Source of the DNA: an uncultured Clostridia bacterium
Lineage (GTDB): Bacteria > Bacillota > Clostridia > Christensenellales > Borkfalkiaceae
DNA: 64,000 nt
Reading direction: 5' to 3'
Assembly (NCBI GenBank): GCA_947632015.1
Contig: CANRNP010000003.1
Span: 1 to 64,000 of the forward strand
In this document: positions 7,777-17,469 of the stretch, piece by piece
How the letters are laid out: each line of letters opens with the position of its first letter
Numbering within the stretch: position 1 is the stretch's first letter
Translations under genes and position numbers: made by a program
Notes under the pieces: model-generated
The model's input: only the letters and a program-made list of their open reading frames with translations
What the model was told of the DNA's origin: nothing
The model's database searches: none

Positions 7777-10371
7777 ATGGCATACGAAAACATCGAAAAT
7801 TTGGGAGCTCTTCTCGAAAGTAAGAAGATCGGCGCTTTGCAAAAGTCGGTCGCGTCGGGCGAGCGGCAACTCGCCGACATTCTCAAAAAACTCACCGAGA
7901 TGGAGACTGCCGCGAATTTGAAACGCGCGGAAGAAGAGGCACGGCGGCAGGAAGAAGAGCAGCGCCTTTCGGAAGAGGCGCGCGCAAAAGAGGAGCAACT
8001 GAAAAGAGAAGAGGCGGAGCGGGAAGCGGAGAGAGCGGCGGCAGCCGAGCGCGAAAAGGCAAAGGAGCAGGCGGAAGCGCCTTCTGCAAAGCCCGAAGCG
8101 CCCATAGCTCCCGCAGCGGAAAAAACGGAGGGCACGAACGAGCCCGCCGCGCCCCGCCGCGCTCCCGAAAGAAAGGCGGAGCCGAAGCGGGAGCCGCAGA
8201 ATACGGGTTACAGAGCGGCGGATCGTCCCGCCCGTCCCACCTTCCGTCCCGAAAGACCGCAGACGCCCCGTCCCGCGGGTGCCGCCCGTCCGGGAACGGC
8301 GCGCCCCGGTGCTCCTCTCCGTCCCCAAGGTGCGGCGGGAGCGACCCGTCCCGCGGGTGCGCCCCTCCGTCCCGCAAGCGGAACGGCGCCGAGGACCCCC
8401 CGTCCCGCCGCGGCTTCTCCTACGCCCGCGGCGCCGCGGAGAGAACCCGCCGGCGCGAAGAAATTCGAAAAGACGTATGTGGAAAAGCGACCCGAAAACA
8501 AGCGCGCATTGCAGCGCAGGCAGGGCGCTTCCGCTTCCGATTTCGACGAAGATAAGAGCGGCTACCGCAAGGCGCGGTTTTCCAAGAAGGTCGCCAAAAA
8601 GGAGACCCAGACCGTCAAGATCGACCACGCCGTCGTCACGAGCAAGGAGATCCCCATCAAGGTGCTCTCCGAAAAACTCGGCATTTCGGCGGTGGAGATC
8701 ACCAAGCGCCTCTTCCGCGAAGGGGTCATGAAAACGGTCAACGAATCGGTGGATTACGACAACGCGGCGTTCATCGCGCTCGAACTCGGCATAGACCTCG
8801 AATATAAGCCCGAAAAGACGGCGGAGGACGCCCTCTTCGAAGAGCACGGCGAGGACGGCGCGGAGGATATGGTCCCCCGTGCGCCCGTTGTTACGGTGAT
8901 GGGGCATGTCGATCACGGCAAGACCTCCCTCCTCGACTGTATCCGCAAGACGAACGTTACGGCGGGCGAGGCGGGCGGCATCACGCAGAGTATCGGCGCC
9001 TACACCGTTTCTCTGGGCGAGGGAAGAAAGATCACCTTTATCGATACGCCCGGTCACGCGGCGTTTACGGCAATGCGGGCGCGCGGCGCGCAGGTGACGG
9101 ACATCGTCGTCCTCGTCGTTGCGGCGGACGACGGCATCATGCCGCAGACCGTGGAGGCGATCGACCATGCAAAGGCGGCGAACGTTCCCATCATTGTCGC
9201 CATGAACAAAATGGATAAACCCCATGCCGACCCCGATAAAGTCAAGCAGGGGTTGGTAGAGCAGAGCCTCGTCCCCGAAGAATGGGGCGGCGACGTCATC
9301 ATCGTCCCCGTCTCGGCAAAGACGGGAGAGGGGATCGAAGCGCTCCTTGAAAGTATCTATCTCGTCGCGGAGATGCAGGAATTGAAGGCGAACCCGAACC
9401 GCAAGGCGAAGGGCGTGATCATCGAGGCGAAACTCGATAAGGGGAAGGGCCCCGTCGCGAGCGTGCTCGTCCAGAACGGCACGCTGCACACGGGCGATAA
9501 TCTCATCTCCGGCACGACGATGGGGAGAGTGCGCGCCATGATCGACGACAAGGGCAGAACGGTAAAGGAAGCGGGACCTTCCACCGCCGTCTCCGTGCTC
9601 GGTCTCGAAGAGGTCCCGAACGCGGGGGATACCATCTTTGCGGTCGAACAGTCGCTCATGAAGCAGGTGCAGGAAGAGCGGAAGTCCAAACAGCGCGAAT
9701 CGATGATCAAGGAGACGACGAAAGTCACGCTGGACGATGTGTTCGCGCAGGTCTCGGAGGGGCTCAAAGAGCTCAACGTCATCGTCAAAGGGGACGTGCA
9801 GGGCTCGGTGGAAGCGGTGAGAGCTTCCCTCGAAAAGCTCTCGAACGAAGAGGTCAAGATCAAGATCATCCATGCGGGCGCGGGCGCGATCAACGAGAGC
9901 GACGTCATGCTCGCCGATTCCGCGAACGCGATCATCATCGGCTTCAACGTCCGTCCGGACACGAAGGCGAAACAGCTCGCGGAGCGCAGTAAGGTAGACG
10001 TCCGCATTTACCGCATCATCTACGAACTCATCGACGACATGGAAGCGGCGCTCAAAGGCATGCTTGCTCCCAAATATCACGAAATTTACATGGGCAAGGC
10101 GCAGGTGCTGCAAACCTTCCATATCACGGGCGTCGGAATGGTCGCGGGGTGCTACGTTACCGAGGGCAAACTCGTGCGGGGCGGCAAACTCCGTATCTAC
10201 CGCGACGACGTGATGATCGTCGAGGGCGGGGTCAAACAGCTGAAACGCTTTAAGGACGACGCAAAGGAAGTCTCCGGCGGGCTCGAATGCGGGTGCGCGA
10301 TCGAGGGATTCAACGAGATCAAGGTCGGCGACTTCATCGAATGCTATATCATCGAGGAAATCAAACAATGA
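7777..10371 (+). CDS. infB: Translation initiation factor IF-2
   Basis: An 864-residue GTPase that brings initiator tRNA to the ribosome. Residues 1-100 are an Ala/Glu/Lys coiled coil, and about 105-240 a low-complexity Pro/Ala/Arg region (RPA and PRPA runs). An IF2_N segment ([22 protein letters not shown]) comes next, then the G domain: G1 GHVDHGKT at 376-383, G3 DTPGH near 423, G4 NKMD near 477, G5 SAKTGEGI. The C2 domain ends with YIIEEIKQ. The nearest SD (AGAGGA 7755-7760) is 16 bases from ATG 7777, longer than usual, so ribosomes may arrive partly by coupling to ylxQ. The stop overlaps rbfA by 4 bases. Confidence 0.98.
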   Translation: MAYENIENLGALLESKKIGALQKSVASGERQLADILKKLTEMETAANLKRAEEEARRQEEEQRLSEEARAKEEQLKREEAEREAERAAAAEREKAKEQAEAPSAKPEAPIAPAAEKTEGTNEPAAPRRAPERKAEPKREPQNTGYRAADRPARPTFRPERPQTPRPAGAARPGTARPGAPLRPQGAAGATRPAGAPLRPASGTAPRTPRPAAASPTPAAPRREPAGAKKFEKTYVEKRPENKRALQRRQGASASDFDEDKSGYRKARFSKKVAKKETQTVKIDHAVVTSKEIPIKVLSEKLGISAVEITKRLFREGVMKTVNESVDYDNAAFIALELGIDLEYKPEKTAEDALFEEHGEDGAEDMVPRAPVVTVMGHVDHGKTSLLDCIRKTNVTAGEAGGITQSIGAYTVSLGEGRKITFIDTPGHAAFTAMRARGAQVTDIVVLVVAADDGIMPQTVEAIDHAKAANVPIIVAMNKMDKPHADPDKVKQGLVEQSLVPEEWGGDVIIVPVSAKTGEGIEALLESIYLVAEMQELKANPNRKAKGVIIEAKLDKGKGPVASVLVQNGTLHTGDNLISGTTMGRVRAMIDDKGRTVKEAGPSTAVSVLGLEEVPNAGDTIFAVEQSLMKQVQEERKSKQRESMIKETTKVTLDDVFAQVSEGLKELNVIVKGDVQGSVEAVRASLEKLSNEEVKIKIIHAGAGAINESDVMLADSANAIIIGFNVRPDTKAKQLAERSKVDVRIYRIIYELIDDMEAALKGMLAPKYHEIYMGKAQVLQTFHITGVGMVAGCYVTEGKLVRGGKLRIYRDDVMIVEGGVKQLKRFKDDAKEVSGGLECGCAIEGFNEIKVGDFIECYIIEEIKQ

Positions 10372-10739
10372 AACCGACGAGGACGCAACGTTTGGACAGC
10401 GAATACCGCCGCGCGGTCTCGGAGATCATTTCGGGTCCGCTCAAAAACAGGGAGCCCGCCCTCAAAGGGATCATCTCCGTGACGGAGGCGGACGTCGCGC
10501 CCGATCTGAAAACGGCGAAGATCTATGTAAGCATCCTTACGCCGAGCGAAGAGGAAAAGCGGGAGAGCTTCCGCATCCTGCGGGAAAACGCGGGATTCGT
10601 GCGCCACGAGCTCGCCAAGATCATGCGCATGCGCACGGTGCCGCAGCTTACGTTTTCGGAGGACGGGAGCATGGAATACGGCTCCAAGATGGACGCGCTC
10701 CTCTCGGCGCTCGAACGCGGGGAGCACAGCGAAGAATGA
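10368..10739 (+). CDS. rbfA: Ribosome-binding factor A
   Basis: A 123-residue KH-like protein required for late 30S maturation. Family hallmarks seen: RTQRLDSEYRRAVSEII at the N-terminus, GIISVTEADVAPDLKTAKIYVSIL, RHELAKIMRMRTVPQLTF and EYGSKMDALL. It begins within the last codons of infB and its stop overlaps the next gene (ATGA). Confidence 0.96.
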   Translation: MKPTRTQRLDSEYRRAVSEIISGPLKNREPALKGIISVTEADVAPDLKTAKIYVSILTPSEEEKRESFRILRENAGFVRHELAKIMRMRTVPQLTFSEDGSMEYGSKMDALLSALERGEHSEE

Positions 10740-11699
10740 ATACGATCGAAGAAATCGCAGGCGTTTTGAAACGCCTGAAAAGCGCGGTGATCTTTACCCA
10801 TACGCGACCGGACGGCGATGCCATCGGCTCCGCGATGGCGCTTTCCCGCGCTCTTTCTCTCCTTCATATCCCAAACGAGATCGCGGACGATTCCCCGATC
10901 CCCGAAAAATTTTACTTTCTCGGCGCCGACCGCATTCTGCGGGCACCCACGCTCAACGCGGAGGGGTATCTCTGCGTCGACGCGAGCGATGAAAACCGCC
11001 TCGGCGAGCTCAGCGGCGTGTTCCAGCGGGGAGCGCGGCGGGGAAAGATCACGGTGAACATCGATCATCATATTTCCAACACCCGTTTTTGTAAATACAA
11101 CTTCGTGCGCGAGCGTTCGAGCAACTGCGAAAACGTCGCTCATACGGGCGCTCGGCGTGCCCTTCGACGGGCAGATCGCGCAATTTCTCATGACGGGGAT
11201 CGTCACCGATTCGGGCGGATTTTCCCACAGCGACGTAAAGGGGGATACCTTCCGCACGGCGGCGCTCTGCGCGGACGCGGGCGCGGACGTCAACCAGATC
11301 ACCTATTACATGTTCCGCAAACAGAGCAAGGCGCGCGCCGCCATGTATGCGGAAGTGCTCTCAGGGCTCCGCTACCTCTTGGACGACCGCCTCGTCGTCG
11401 CCGTCGTTACGCAGGAAATGCTGTCGCGGTACGGTCTGGGGCAGGATGCCACCGAGGGGTTCGTCGATTTCGGGCTCACGGTCGATACCGCGGAAGTCAG
11501 CGTCTGCCTCATGGAATGCAAGAAGGGACAATATAAGGCGTCTTTCCGCTCGAAGGGCAAGGTGAACGTCAACGCCGTCGCGGGGATGTTCGGGGGCGGC
11601 GGGCACGTCCTCGCTTCCGGTTGCATGTTCTTCGGAGAGACGGAGGAAGTCATAGACCGTCTCCGGTATGCCGTGGGGCAAAACATGGAGGACGCATGA
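10736..11699 (+). pseudogene. nrnA: DHH/DHHA1 phosphoesterase (NrnA-like), split by a frameshift near 11140
   Basis: Frame one from ATG 10736 carries HTRPDGDAIGS (motif I), CVDASDE and NIDHHIS (the DHH motif). It then turns to nonsense after SSNCENVA, while frame three continues as LIRALGVPFDGQIAQFLMTG, then GIVTDSGGFSHS (motif IV) and the DHHA1 GGGGHVLASG up to TGA 11699. One base too many, or two too few, around 11135-11145 explains this. Both halves are well conserved and the gene is in its normal place between rbfA and truB, so this is either a sequencing or assembly error or a very recent mutation. NrnA degrades nanoRNA and dephosphorylates pAp. The length without the shift, about 320 residues, fits the family. 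Confidence 0.85.
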
Positions 11700-12529
11700 C
11701 GGGATTCGTCAACATCGACAAGCGGGAGGGGCTCTCTTCCACCTATGCGGTGAACCGTATCAAACGGCTGTCGGGCGCTCCCTGCGGACACATGGGCACG
11801 CTCGATCCCCTCGCTTCGGGGGTGCTTCCCGTCGGCATCGGCAACGCCACCCGCCTGTTCGAATATTTTTTGGAGAAGGAAAAGACCTATCTCGCGCGTT
11901 TCCGCTTCGGGGTCACGTCCCCCTCGCTCGACCGGGAGAGCGGGCTTGTATTCGGCGGCAGGGTACCGTCCGCGGACGAGATCGGGAAAATGTTGCCGCA
12001 GTTTTTGGGCGAGATCGAGCAGGTCCCGCCCGTTTTCAGCGCCATCTCCGTGGGCGGCAGGCGCAGTTACGAATATGCGCGGCAGGGCAAAGAAGTGGCG
12101 CTCACCGCAAAACGGGTGAAGATCTCCTCCTTCCGCCTCATCGAACAGACGGGCGCGGACGAGTTCTCGTTCGAAATCGTCTGCGGCGGGGGAACGTACA
12201 TCCGCGCGCTTGCCCGCGATCTGGCGCATGCGCTCGGCACCGAGGGGCTCATGGCGGCGCTCAGGCGCACGAAGAGCGGCATCTTTATCGAAGAGACGGC
12301 GGTGGAGCTCGATTCGCTCACCCCCGAAAATTTGAAAAATTACATCATCCCCACCGAGGAAGTATTGCCCTTTCCCGTGCTTACGATCGACGACGAAAGG
12401 CTCTATCACGGGCTCGCAGTGCCGCAAAACGTTGCGGACGGTCGCTATAAATTGTACCGAGGGGGGGAATTTTACGGCATCGCCAGGGTAGAGGCGGGAA
12501 TGGCGAAAACGGAGAAGAAGCTATGCTGA
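11696..12529 (+). CDS. truB: tRNA pseudouridine(55) synthase
   Basis: A 277-residue enzyme that makes pseudouridine 55 in the T-loop of tRNAs. The start GFVNIDKREGLSST and the catalytic motif HMGTLDPLASGVLP (Asp37) are typical, as are VPPVFSAISVGGRRSYEYAR and GTYIRALARDLA. It starts 4 bases inside the end of the split nrnA gene (ATGA) and overlaps ribF by 7 bases. Confidence 0.96.
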   Translation: MTGFVNIDKREGLSSTYAVNRIKRLSGAPCGHMGTLDPLASGVLPVGIGNATRLFEYFLEKEKTYLARFRFGVTSPSLDRESGLVFGGRVPSADEIGKMLPQFLGEIEQVPPVFSAISVGGRRSYEYARQGKEVALTAKRVKISSFRLIEQTGADEFSFEIVCGGGTYIRALARDLAHALGTEGLMAALRRTKSGIFIEETAVELDSLTPENLKNYIIPTEEVLPFPVLTIDDERLYHGLAVPQNVADGRYKLYRGGEFYGIARVEAGMAKTEKKLC

Positions 12530-13431
12530 AATTTTCGTTCGGGGAACCGTTCGAAGCGCCGTGTGCGCTCGTTCTCGGCGGTTTCGACGGTCTGCACCTC
12601 GGTCACAGGCGGCTCCTTTCGGAAGCGAAGCGCTCCTCCCTCCCCGTCGTTCTCACGACGATGTACGGCTGTAAAGGAAAACAGCTCTTTACCGCGGCGG
12701 AGCGGGAGCTCATCTTTTGCCGCGCGGGGGTCGGCGCGCTCTGCGAGATCGCGCTCGACGGCGGGATCCGCCAAATGTCCGCCGAGGCGTTCGCCCGTAA
12801 GCTCTTCTCCCTCTTCGACGCGCGGGAGGTGTATTGCGGCGAAGATTTCCGCTTCGGGCGGAACGCGGAGGGTACGCCCGCATTCTTAAAGCGCTATGCG
12901 GCGGGCTCCGTTTTCGTCTGCAAACCCGTGAAGTATCTTGACGGAGAAAGCGGAAGAATGCGCAAGTTCTCCACTTCTTATTGCAAGGAGCTGCTGAAAA
13001 AGGGGGAGCTGTCTCGTTTGAACGCCTGCCTGCATTCCTCCGGGGAGGATCTTTCGGGCGGCGCCTATTTCATCTCCGGCGCCGTGGAGCACGGGCGGCA
13101 AGTGGGCAGAAGCTACGGGTTTCCCACCCTCAATCTGAGCGCGCCGAAGGAGAAACTGCTCCCGCCCGACGGGGTGTACCGCGGGGTGTGCGAAACGCCC
13201 CAAGGCGTGTTTCCCGCCCTCGTCAACATCGGCGCCCGCCCCACCTTCGGCGTGGAAGAGCGCAAGATCGAGGTGTATCTTTACGGCTTTTCGGGCGATC
13301 TTTACGGGGCGCGCGTGAACGTGATCCCCGTGGAATTTCTTCGCCCGATCAAACAGTTTTCTTCTGCGGAAGAATTGAAAAAACAGCTCCTGACGGACGT
13401 GCGGAGCTTACGGGAAGGGGGAAACCTATGA
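12523..13431 (+). CDS. ribF: Bifunctional riboflavin kinase/FAD synthetase
   Basis: A 302-residue two-domain protein. The N-terminal FMN adenylyltransferase domain has GGFDGLHLGHRRLL (residues 19-32), the HxGH nucleotidyltransferase motif. The C-terminal riboflavin kinase domain has GRSYGFPTLNL, VYRGVCETPQGVFPALVNIGARPTF and EVYLYGFSGDLYG. It makes FMN and FAD from riboflavin. The adenylyltransferase half looks slightly divergent after the motif. It is the last gene of the conserved nusA-type order and overlaps the next gene (ATGA). Confidence 0.95.
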   Translation: MLKFSFGEPFEAPCALVLGGFDGLHLGHRRLLSEAKRSSLPVVLTTMYGCKGKQLFTAAERELIFCRAGVGALCEIALDGGIRQMSAEAFARKLFSLFDAREVYCGEDFRFGRNAEGTPAFLKRYAAGSVFVCKPVKYLDGESGRMRKFSTSYCKELLKKGELSRLNACLHSSGEDLSGGAYFISGAVEHGRQVGRSYGFPTLNLSAPKEKLLPPDGVYRGVCETPQGVFPALVNIGARPTFGVEERKIEVYLYGFSGDLYGARVNVIPVEFLRPIKQFSSAEELKKQLLTDVRSLREGGNL

Positions 13432-14300
13432 TAAAATTCGGACCGAGCGGCAATTCGGAGAGCTTTTTTGCGGCGGGCTATTCCCATACGGAGGAGGCGG
13501 CGGGATTCGTAAAGGAAAGGGGTCTCGACTGCTTTGAATACTCCTTCGGGAGAGGGGTCCGCATGACGGAGGACAAGGCGATCTCGATCGGGGACGCCTT
13601 CCGCGAAAACGGCGTGGAAATTTCCGTCCACGCGCCCTATTTTGTCAACTTCGCGAATCCCGACGACGAAATGGCGGCGAAGTCGTACGGCTACGTGCTC
13701 GAAAGCGGGAAAATGGTCTCCCTCATGGGCGGGACGCGGGTCGTCTTTCATCCCGCCGCGCAGGGGAAGGAGGACAGGGAAATTGCCGTCTCCCGCACCG
13801 AGGACCGCCTCAAAGTTCTGCGCGATTATATCTATCTCAACAACTTGGAGCATCTCATGTTCTGCCCCGAAACGATGGGGAAAACGGCGCAGATCGGCAC
13901 GGTGGAGGAGATCGCCCGCTTTTGCGCGATCGACCCCGTTTTCACGCCCTGCGTCGATTTCGGGCACGTCAACGCCCGCGAACAGGGGAGCTTAAAGACG
14001 AAGAAAGACTATCTCTCCCGCCTTGAATTCCTCATCGAAGCGCTCGGCTTCGGGCGCATGAAAAATTTCCATGTGCATTTTTCCAAGATCCAGTACGGCG
14101 CGAAGGGGGAAATACGGCATTTAACGTTTGCCGACGACGTGTTCGGTCCCGAATTCATGCCCCTTGCAGAGGCGCTCTGCGAGCTGAAATTAGAGCCCTA
14201 TATCGTCTCCGAATCGGCGGGCACGCAAGCGGAGGACGCGGCGGAGATGAAACGCATGTACGAGAGGGCGCTTCGCGTATCGGGCGATACTTTCTCATGA
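13428..14300 (+). CDS. AP-endonuclease-2-family TIM-barrel protein (Nfo-like)
   Basis: A 290-residue TIM-barrel protein. Metal-ligand motifs in the order of endonuclease IV are visible: SVHAPYFVNF (His), FHPAAQG (His), FCPETMGK (Glu), CVDFGHVNA (Asp and His), HVHFSKIQYG (His) and a terminal SESAG (Glu). That supports a trinuclear-zinc site. It may be a true endonuclease IV acting at abasic sites, or a related sugar isomerase/epimerase of the same superfamily; the conserved ligand set favours the nuclease. It overlaps ribF and is probably the last gene of the long operon. Confidence 0.75.
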   Translation: MIKFGPSGNSESFFAAGYSHTEEAAGFVKERGLDCFEYSFGRGVRMTEDKAISIGDAFRENGVEISVHAPYFVNFANPDDEMAAKSYGYVLESGKMVSLMGGTRVVFHPAAQGKEDREIAVSRTEDRLKVLRDYIYLNNLEHLMFCPETMGKTAQIGTVEEIARFCAIDPVFTPCVDFGHVNAREQGSLKTKKDYLSRLEFLIEALGFGRMKNFHVHFSKIQYGAKGEIRHLTFADDVFGPEFMPLAEALCELKLEPYIVSESAGTQAEDAAEMKRMYERALRVSGDTFS

Positions 14301-14307
14301 AAAGTGG

Positions 14308-14336
14308 TTGACTTGCCGCGGTATATTTGGTATAAT
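14308..14336 (+). promoter_or_regulatory. Promoter with the start codon next to the -10 box
   Basis: TTGACT (14308-14313), a 17-bp spacer and consensus TATAAT (14331-14336). The first ATG begins at 14337 and the likely one at 14343, about where transcription should start, so the mRNA is predicted to be leaderless. Confidence 0.8.
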
Positions 14337-14342
14337 ATGGGT

Positions 14343-15398
14343 ATGTTGCAACCCGAAAAGCGCAAAATATACCTGGAAGCGGGTGCGGACGCCCTCTTTT
14401 TGGAGACGGACTTCCTCCGCAGATACCTCACGGGATTTTATTCCACCGACGGCTACGTCGTCCTTAACGGCGAAAATTGCTATTTCTTCGCCGATCCCCG
14501 CTACTTCGAAGCGGCGGAAAAGGCGCTCAAAGATTCTCCGGTCACCGTCGTCGCGGGGACTTATCAGCAGGCGCTCGAAGCGCTCGCGGGCGCGCGGACG
14601 GTCGGCGTTCCTTTCCCGCTCATCTCCCTTTCCCGCGCGGAAGAACTGCGCAAGAAGGGCTTTACCCTTTGCGACTGTATGCCCGCCCTCAAAACGGCGA
14701 TGGAATATAAGACGGAGCGGGAGCTCGCGCTCATCGAAAAAGCGTGCTCGATCGCCGAGGACGCATTGCTCCGCCTCATGCCCCTTCTGAAAGAGGACAT
14801 GACGGAGAGCGAAACGGCGGCGCTCCTCGAATACGAAATGAGAAAACTCGGCGCTTCGGGCGTCTCGTTCGAGACGATCGTCGCCTTCGGCGCAGGGAGC
14901 AGTGTTCCCCACCACGAAACGGGGGAGACGAAACTCAAATTCGGCGACGTCGTGCTCATCGACTTCGGCTGCAAGACGGAGGGGTATTGCTCGGACTGCA
15001 CGCGGACCTTCCTCTTCGGCGACGACGGGCGGCACGGGAGATTCAAACAGGTTTATGCGGAAGTGCTGAAAGCGCACGAGCTCGTAAAGGAAACCGTTAC
15101 GGCGGGAATGAGCGGAAAAGAGGCGGACGAAGTTGCGCGCGCTTCTCTCCGCGCGGCGGGCTTAGACGGGTATTTTACCCATTCCTTAGGGCACGGGATC
15201 GGATTGCAGATCCACGAATATCCCGTTCTTTCCCCCAAGGGGGAGGAGATCTTGCAGGACGGCATGGTGTTTTCGGACGAGCCGGGGGTATATTTTGCCG
15301 GGGAGTTCGGCGTCCGCATCGAGGACAGCTGCTATATGAAGGACGGCAAAGTCCGCTCCTTCATGCACAAGACGTCGCGGGAGCTTCTCATCCTGTGA
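14343..15398 (+). CDS. Xaa-Pro aminopeptidase (M24 family)
   Basis: A 351-residue M24 metallopeptidase. An N-terminal creatinase-like domain (ALFLETDFLRRYLTGFYSTDGYVVL) precedes the pita-bread catalytic domain with metal ligands D207 (VLIDFGCK), D218 (YCSDCTRTF), H284 (HSLGHGIGLQIHE) and two Glu (DEPGVYF, VRIEDS). It releases N-terminal residues before proline in the cytosol. ATG 14343 aligns with the normal family N-terminus; ATG 14337 would add two residues. Neither has a Shine-Dalgarno sequence, and both lie within 7 bases of the -10 box. Confidence 0.92.
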   Translation: MLQPEKRKIYLEAGADALFLETDFLRRYLTGFYSTDGYVVLNGENCYFFADPRYFEAAEKALKDSPVTVVAGTYQQALEALAGARTVGVPFPLISLSRAEELRKKGFTLCDCMPALKTAMEYKTERELALIEKACSIAEDALLRLMPLLKEDMTESETAALLEYEMRKLGASGVSFETIVAFGAGSSVPHHETGETKLKFGDVVLIDFGCKTEGYCSDCTRTFLFGDDGRHGRFKQVYAEVLKAHELVKETVTAGMSGKEADEVARASLRAAGLDGYFTHSLGHGIGLQIHEYPVLSPKGEEILQDGMVFSDEPGVYFAGEFGVRIEDSCYMKDGKVRSFMHKTSRELLIL

Positions 15399-15440
15399 CG
15401 CGGGAAAACAATCAAGAAATCAATTAAGGAGATCAAACTT

Positions 15441-16004
15441 ATGGCACAAATTTTGGCAGGCGACATCAGAAAGGGCACGACTTTCGAATATAAGAGCGGC
15501 GTTTATACCGTTGTCGAATTCCAGCACGTCAAGCCCGGAAAAGGGGCGGCGTTCGTCCGTACGACCCTCAAAAACGTCGTCACGGGACAAGTCCTCTCCG
15601 ATGAGACCTTCAACCCCACCTTCAAACTCGAAACGGTGCAGGTCGAGACCAAGAAGATGACCTATTCCTATTTCGACGGCGAGTTCTACGTATTCGTGGA
15701 CGAGGAGTGGAACGAGACCCGTCTCACCCTTTCGCAGGTCGAGGACGCGCTGAAATATATCCGCGAAAACGATACGGTCACGGTGCGCTTCCTCTACGGC
15801 AACGCATTCTCCGTGGAGCCCGAAAACTTTGTCGAACTCAAAGTCATCGAGGCGGAGCCCGGCGTCAAGGGCAACACGGCGACCAACGTCACCAAAGCCG
15901 CCAAAGTCGAAACGGGCGCCGTCTTTCAGGTGCCGATGTTTGTGGAAGAGGGCGATACGATCCGCATCGATACGAGAACGGGCGAATACATGTCGAGAGT
16001 ATAA
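15441..16004 (+). CDS. efp: Translation elongation factor P
   Basis: A 187-residue three-domain protein that relieves ribosome stalling at polyproline. The N-terminal loop [15 protein letters not shown] carries Lys34, the position of post-translational modification; the C-terminal domain ends [20 protein letters not shown]. The AAGGAG site at 15426-15431 fixes ATG 15441. It follows a peptidase gene, a common pairing in Firmicutes (pepP-efp). No efp-modifying enzyme is seen in the window. Confidence 0.97.
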   Translation: MAQILAGDIRKGTTFEYKSGVYTVVEFQHVKPGKGAAFVRTTLKNVVTGQVLSDETFNPTFKLETVQVETKKMTYSYFDGEFYVFVDEEWNETRLTLSQVEDALKYIRENDTVTVRFLYGNAFSVEPENFVELKVIEAEPGVKGNTATNVTKAAKVETGAVFQVPMFVEEGDTIRIDTRTGEYMSRV

Positions 16005-16022
16005 CTCCGTCGGGGCGATCGC

Positions 16023-16460
16023 ATGAAGTTCGTAGCACAGCGGGTATCGTGCGCAAAACTTACGGTAAACGGTGAGCCTGTCTCCGAAATCGGACGCGGG
16101 CTTGTCGTTTATTTCGGCGTAAAGGCGGGCGACGGGGAAAAACAAGCCGAAAAATGCGCGGAAAAGATCGCAAACCTCCGCGTTTTCCGCGACGGCGAGG
16201 GGAAAATGAACCTCTCCGTGGGAGACGTGGGCGGAGAAGTGCTTTTCGTATCGCAGTTTACGCTGTACGGAGACGTGCGCAAGGGGAACCGTCCGAGCTT
16301 TACCGAGGCGGAGCGTCCCGACCGCGCACGGCTTCTCTACGAATATACCGCCGACCTCCTCCGCGCGCGGAATATCCCCGTCGCAACGGGCATTTTCGGC
16401 GCGGACATGACGATCGAACAGAGAAACGACGGACCCGTTACCATCCTTTGCGAAATCTGA
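16023..16460 (+). CDS. dtd: D-aminoacyl-tRNA deacylase
   Basis: A 145-residue protein with the DTD signatures: MKFVAQRVSCAKLTVNG at the start, SQFTLYGDVRKGNRPSF in the middle (family SQFTL motif) and the cross-dimer NDGPVTI near the C-terminus. It removes D-amino acids and glycine from mischarged tRNAs. It lies 18 bases after efp. Confidence 0.95.
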   Translation: MKFVAQRVSCAKLTVNGEPVSEIGRGLVVYFGVKAGDGEKQAEKCAEKIANLRVFRDGEGKMNLSVGDVGGEVLFVSQFTLYGDVRKGNRPSFTEAERPDRARLLYEYTADLLRARNIPVATGIFGADMTIEQRNDGPVTILCEI

Positions 16461-16478
16461 ACCGCACGGGGAAACAAG

Positions 16479-17312
16479 ATGAAAATAGAATTTTTGGGCA
16501 CGGGAGCCGCCGAAGGCATTCCCGCCATGTTTTGTAACTGCGCCTTCTGCAAGGAGGCGATCCGGAAGGGGACCGTCCGTTCGCGCACGCAGGTTTTGCT
16601 CGACGGCGAACTCTCGATCGACTTTCCGCCGGACGCATTTTATCACCGCGCAAGAAGCGGCGCCGATTTTTCGGCGATCAGATATGTTCTCGTCACCCAC
16701 GCCCACCAGGACCATTTTTTTGCGAACGACTTTATCCTGCGCGGATACAAATACGCGCGGGAAATGACAGAGACCGATCTGAACCTCTTCGGCAGCGAGG
16801 AGACCTGCGAGATCTTTTGCGAGAGCACCCGCCGTGAGCTCCGCCCGGAGATCGGCGAACATATCCGTCTCTACGTACTCAGCGCGTTCGAAGAGGCACG
16901 CTTCGGCGAGTGGAAGGTCTATCCCCTCAAAGCCAAGCATTCTTCGCGGGAGCCGCTCGTCTTTCTGCTCGAAAAGAACGGGAAGCGAGTCCTTCACCTG
17001 CACGATACGGGGCTCCTTCCCGACGAAGATTACGAATACCTCTCCAAGATCGGGGGCGGAAGCGTCGATCTCGTCACCCTCGACTGTACCTTTCTGTACG
17101 ACCGCGCGGACGCGAACGCCCGCCACATGGGGCTATATGAAAATGCGGAGGTGCTCCGCAAGTTGGAGGAGATCGGCTTTGCGGACAGCCACACGAAGCG
17201 GGTCATTTCGCATTTTTCGCACAATGCGTCGCCTACCGCGGAGAAGCTCAGACGGGCGGAGGAAGAATTCGGCGTCATCGCCGCATACGACGGCATGGAG
17301 ATCGAGATCTGA
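16479..17312 (+). CDS. Metallo-beta-lactamase-fold hydrolase, PhnP-like
   Basis: A 277-residue protein. The start FLGTGAAEGIPAMFCNCAFC, with paired cysteines, is like PhnP-type phosphodiesterases, and the zinc motif is HAHQDH (H74, H76, D78, H79). Later ligands include HDTGLLP and the C-terminal HFSHNASPT. No phosphonate genes are nearby, so the substrate (cyclic phosphodiester or other) is open. A GGGGAAACAAG site precedes the ATG. Followed by a strong terminator. Confidence 0.8.
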   Translation: MKIEFLGTGAAEGIPAMFCNCAFCKEAIRKGTVRSRTQVLLDGELSIDFPPDAFYHRARSGADFSAIRYVLVTHAHQDHFFANDFILRGYKYAREMTETDLNLFGSEETCEIFCESTRRELRPEIGEHIRLYVLSAFEEARFGEWKVYPLKAKHSSREPLVFLLEKNGKRVLHLHDTGLLPDEDYEYLSKIGGGSVDLVTLDCTFLYDRADANARHMGLYENAEVLRKLEEIGFADSHTKRVISHFSHNASPTAEKLRRAEEEFGVIAAYDGMEIEI

Positions 17313-17323
17313 TCGGTCCGTTC

Positions 17324-17366
17324 GCCGCCCGCCGCGCTATTTCAAGCGCGGCGGGCGGCTCTTTTT
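17324..17366 (+). terminator. Intrinsic terminator
   Basis: A 15-bp perfect GC-rich stem (17324-17338 with 17345-17359) with a six-base loop is followed by TCTTTTTCC. It closes the pepP-efp-dtd transcript. Confidence 0.9.
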
Positions 17367-17422
17367 CCCTCCCTTTGCGCCCGCGGACAAGGCGCCGAAG
17401 GCGAGAAAAGTGCGCAAAGCAG

Positions 17423-17451
17423 TTTACTTTTTCCCCAAATTCGTGTAAAAT
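17423..17451 (+). promoter_or_regulatory. Sigma-A promoter of the patatin-aro operon
   Basis: TTTACT (17423-17428), a 17-bp spacer and TAAAAT (17446-17451), with an AAGGAG site before ATG 17470. Confidence 0.75.
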
Positions 17452-17469
17452 AGGGACAAGGAGTGAGGC

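Noticed and set aside
7543-10368. A 941-codon open frame on the minus strand opposite infB, and other long antisense frames (3700-5526, 15420-17126, 27628-29952, 31153-33174)
   Set aside because: They mirror highly expressed, GC-biased genes on the + strand, have Arg/His/Asp-rich translations without family features, and no ribosome sites. They result from codon bias.
11130-11150. Programmed ribosomal frameshift in nrnA
   Set aside because: No slippery heptamer, stimulatory stem or internal ribosome site; the family elsewhere is in one frame. A mutation or error is more likely.
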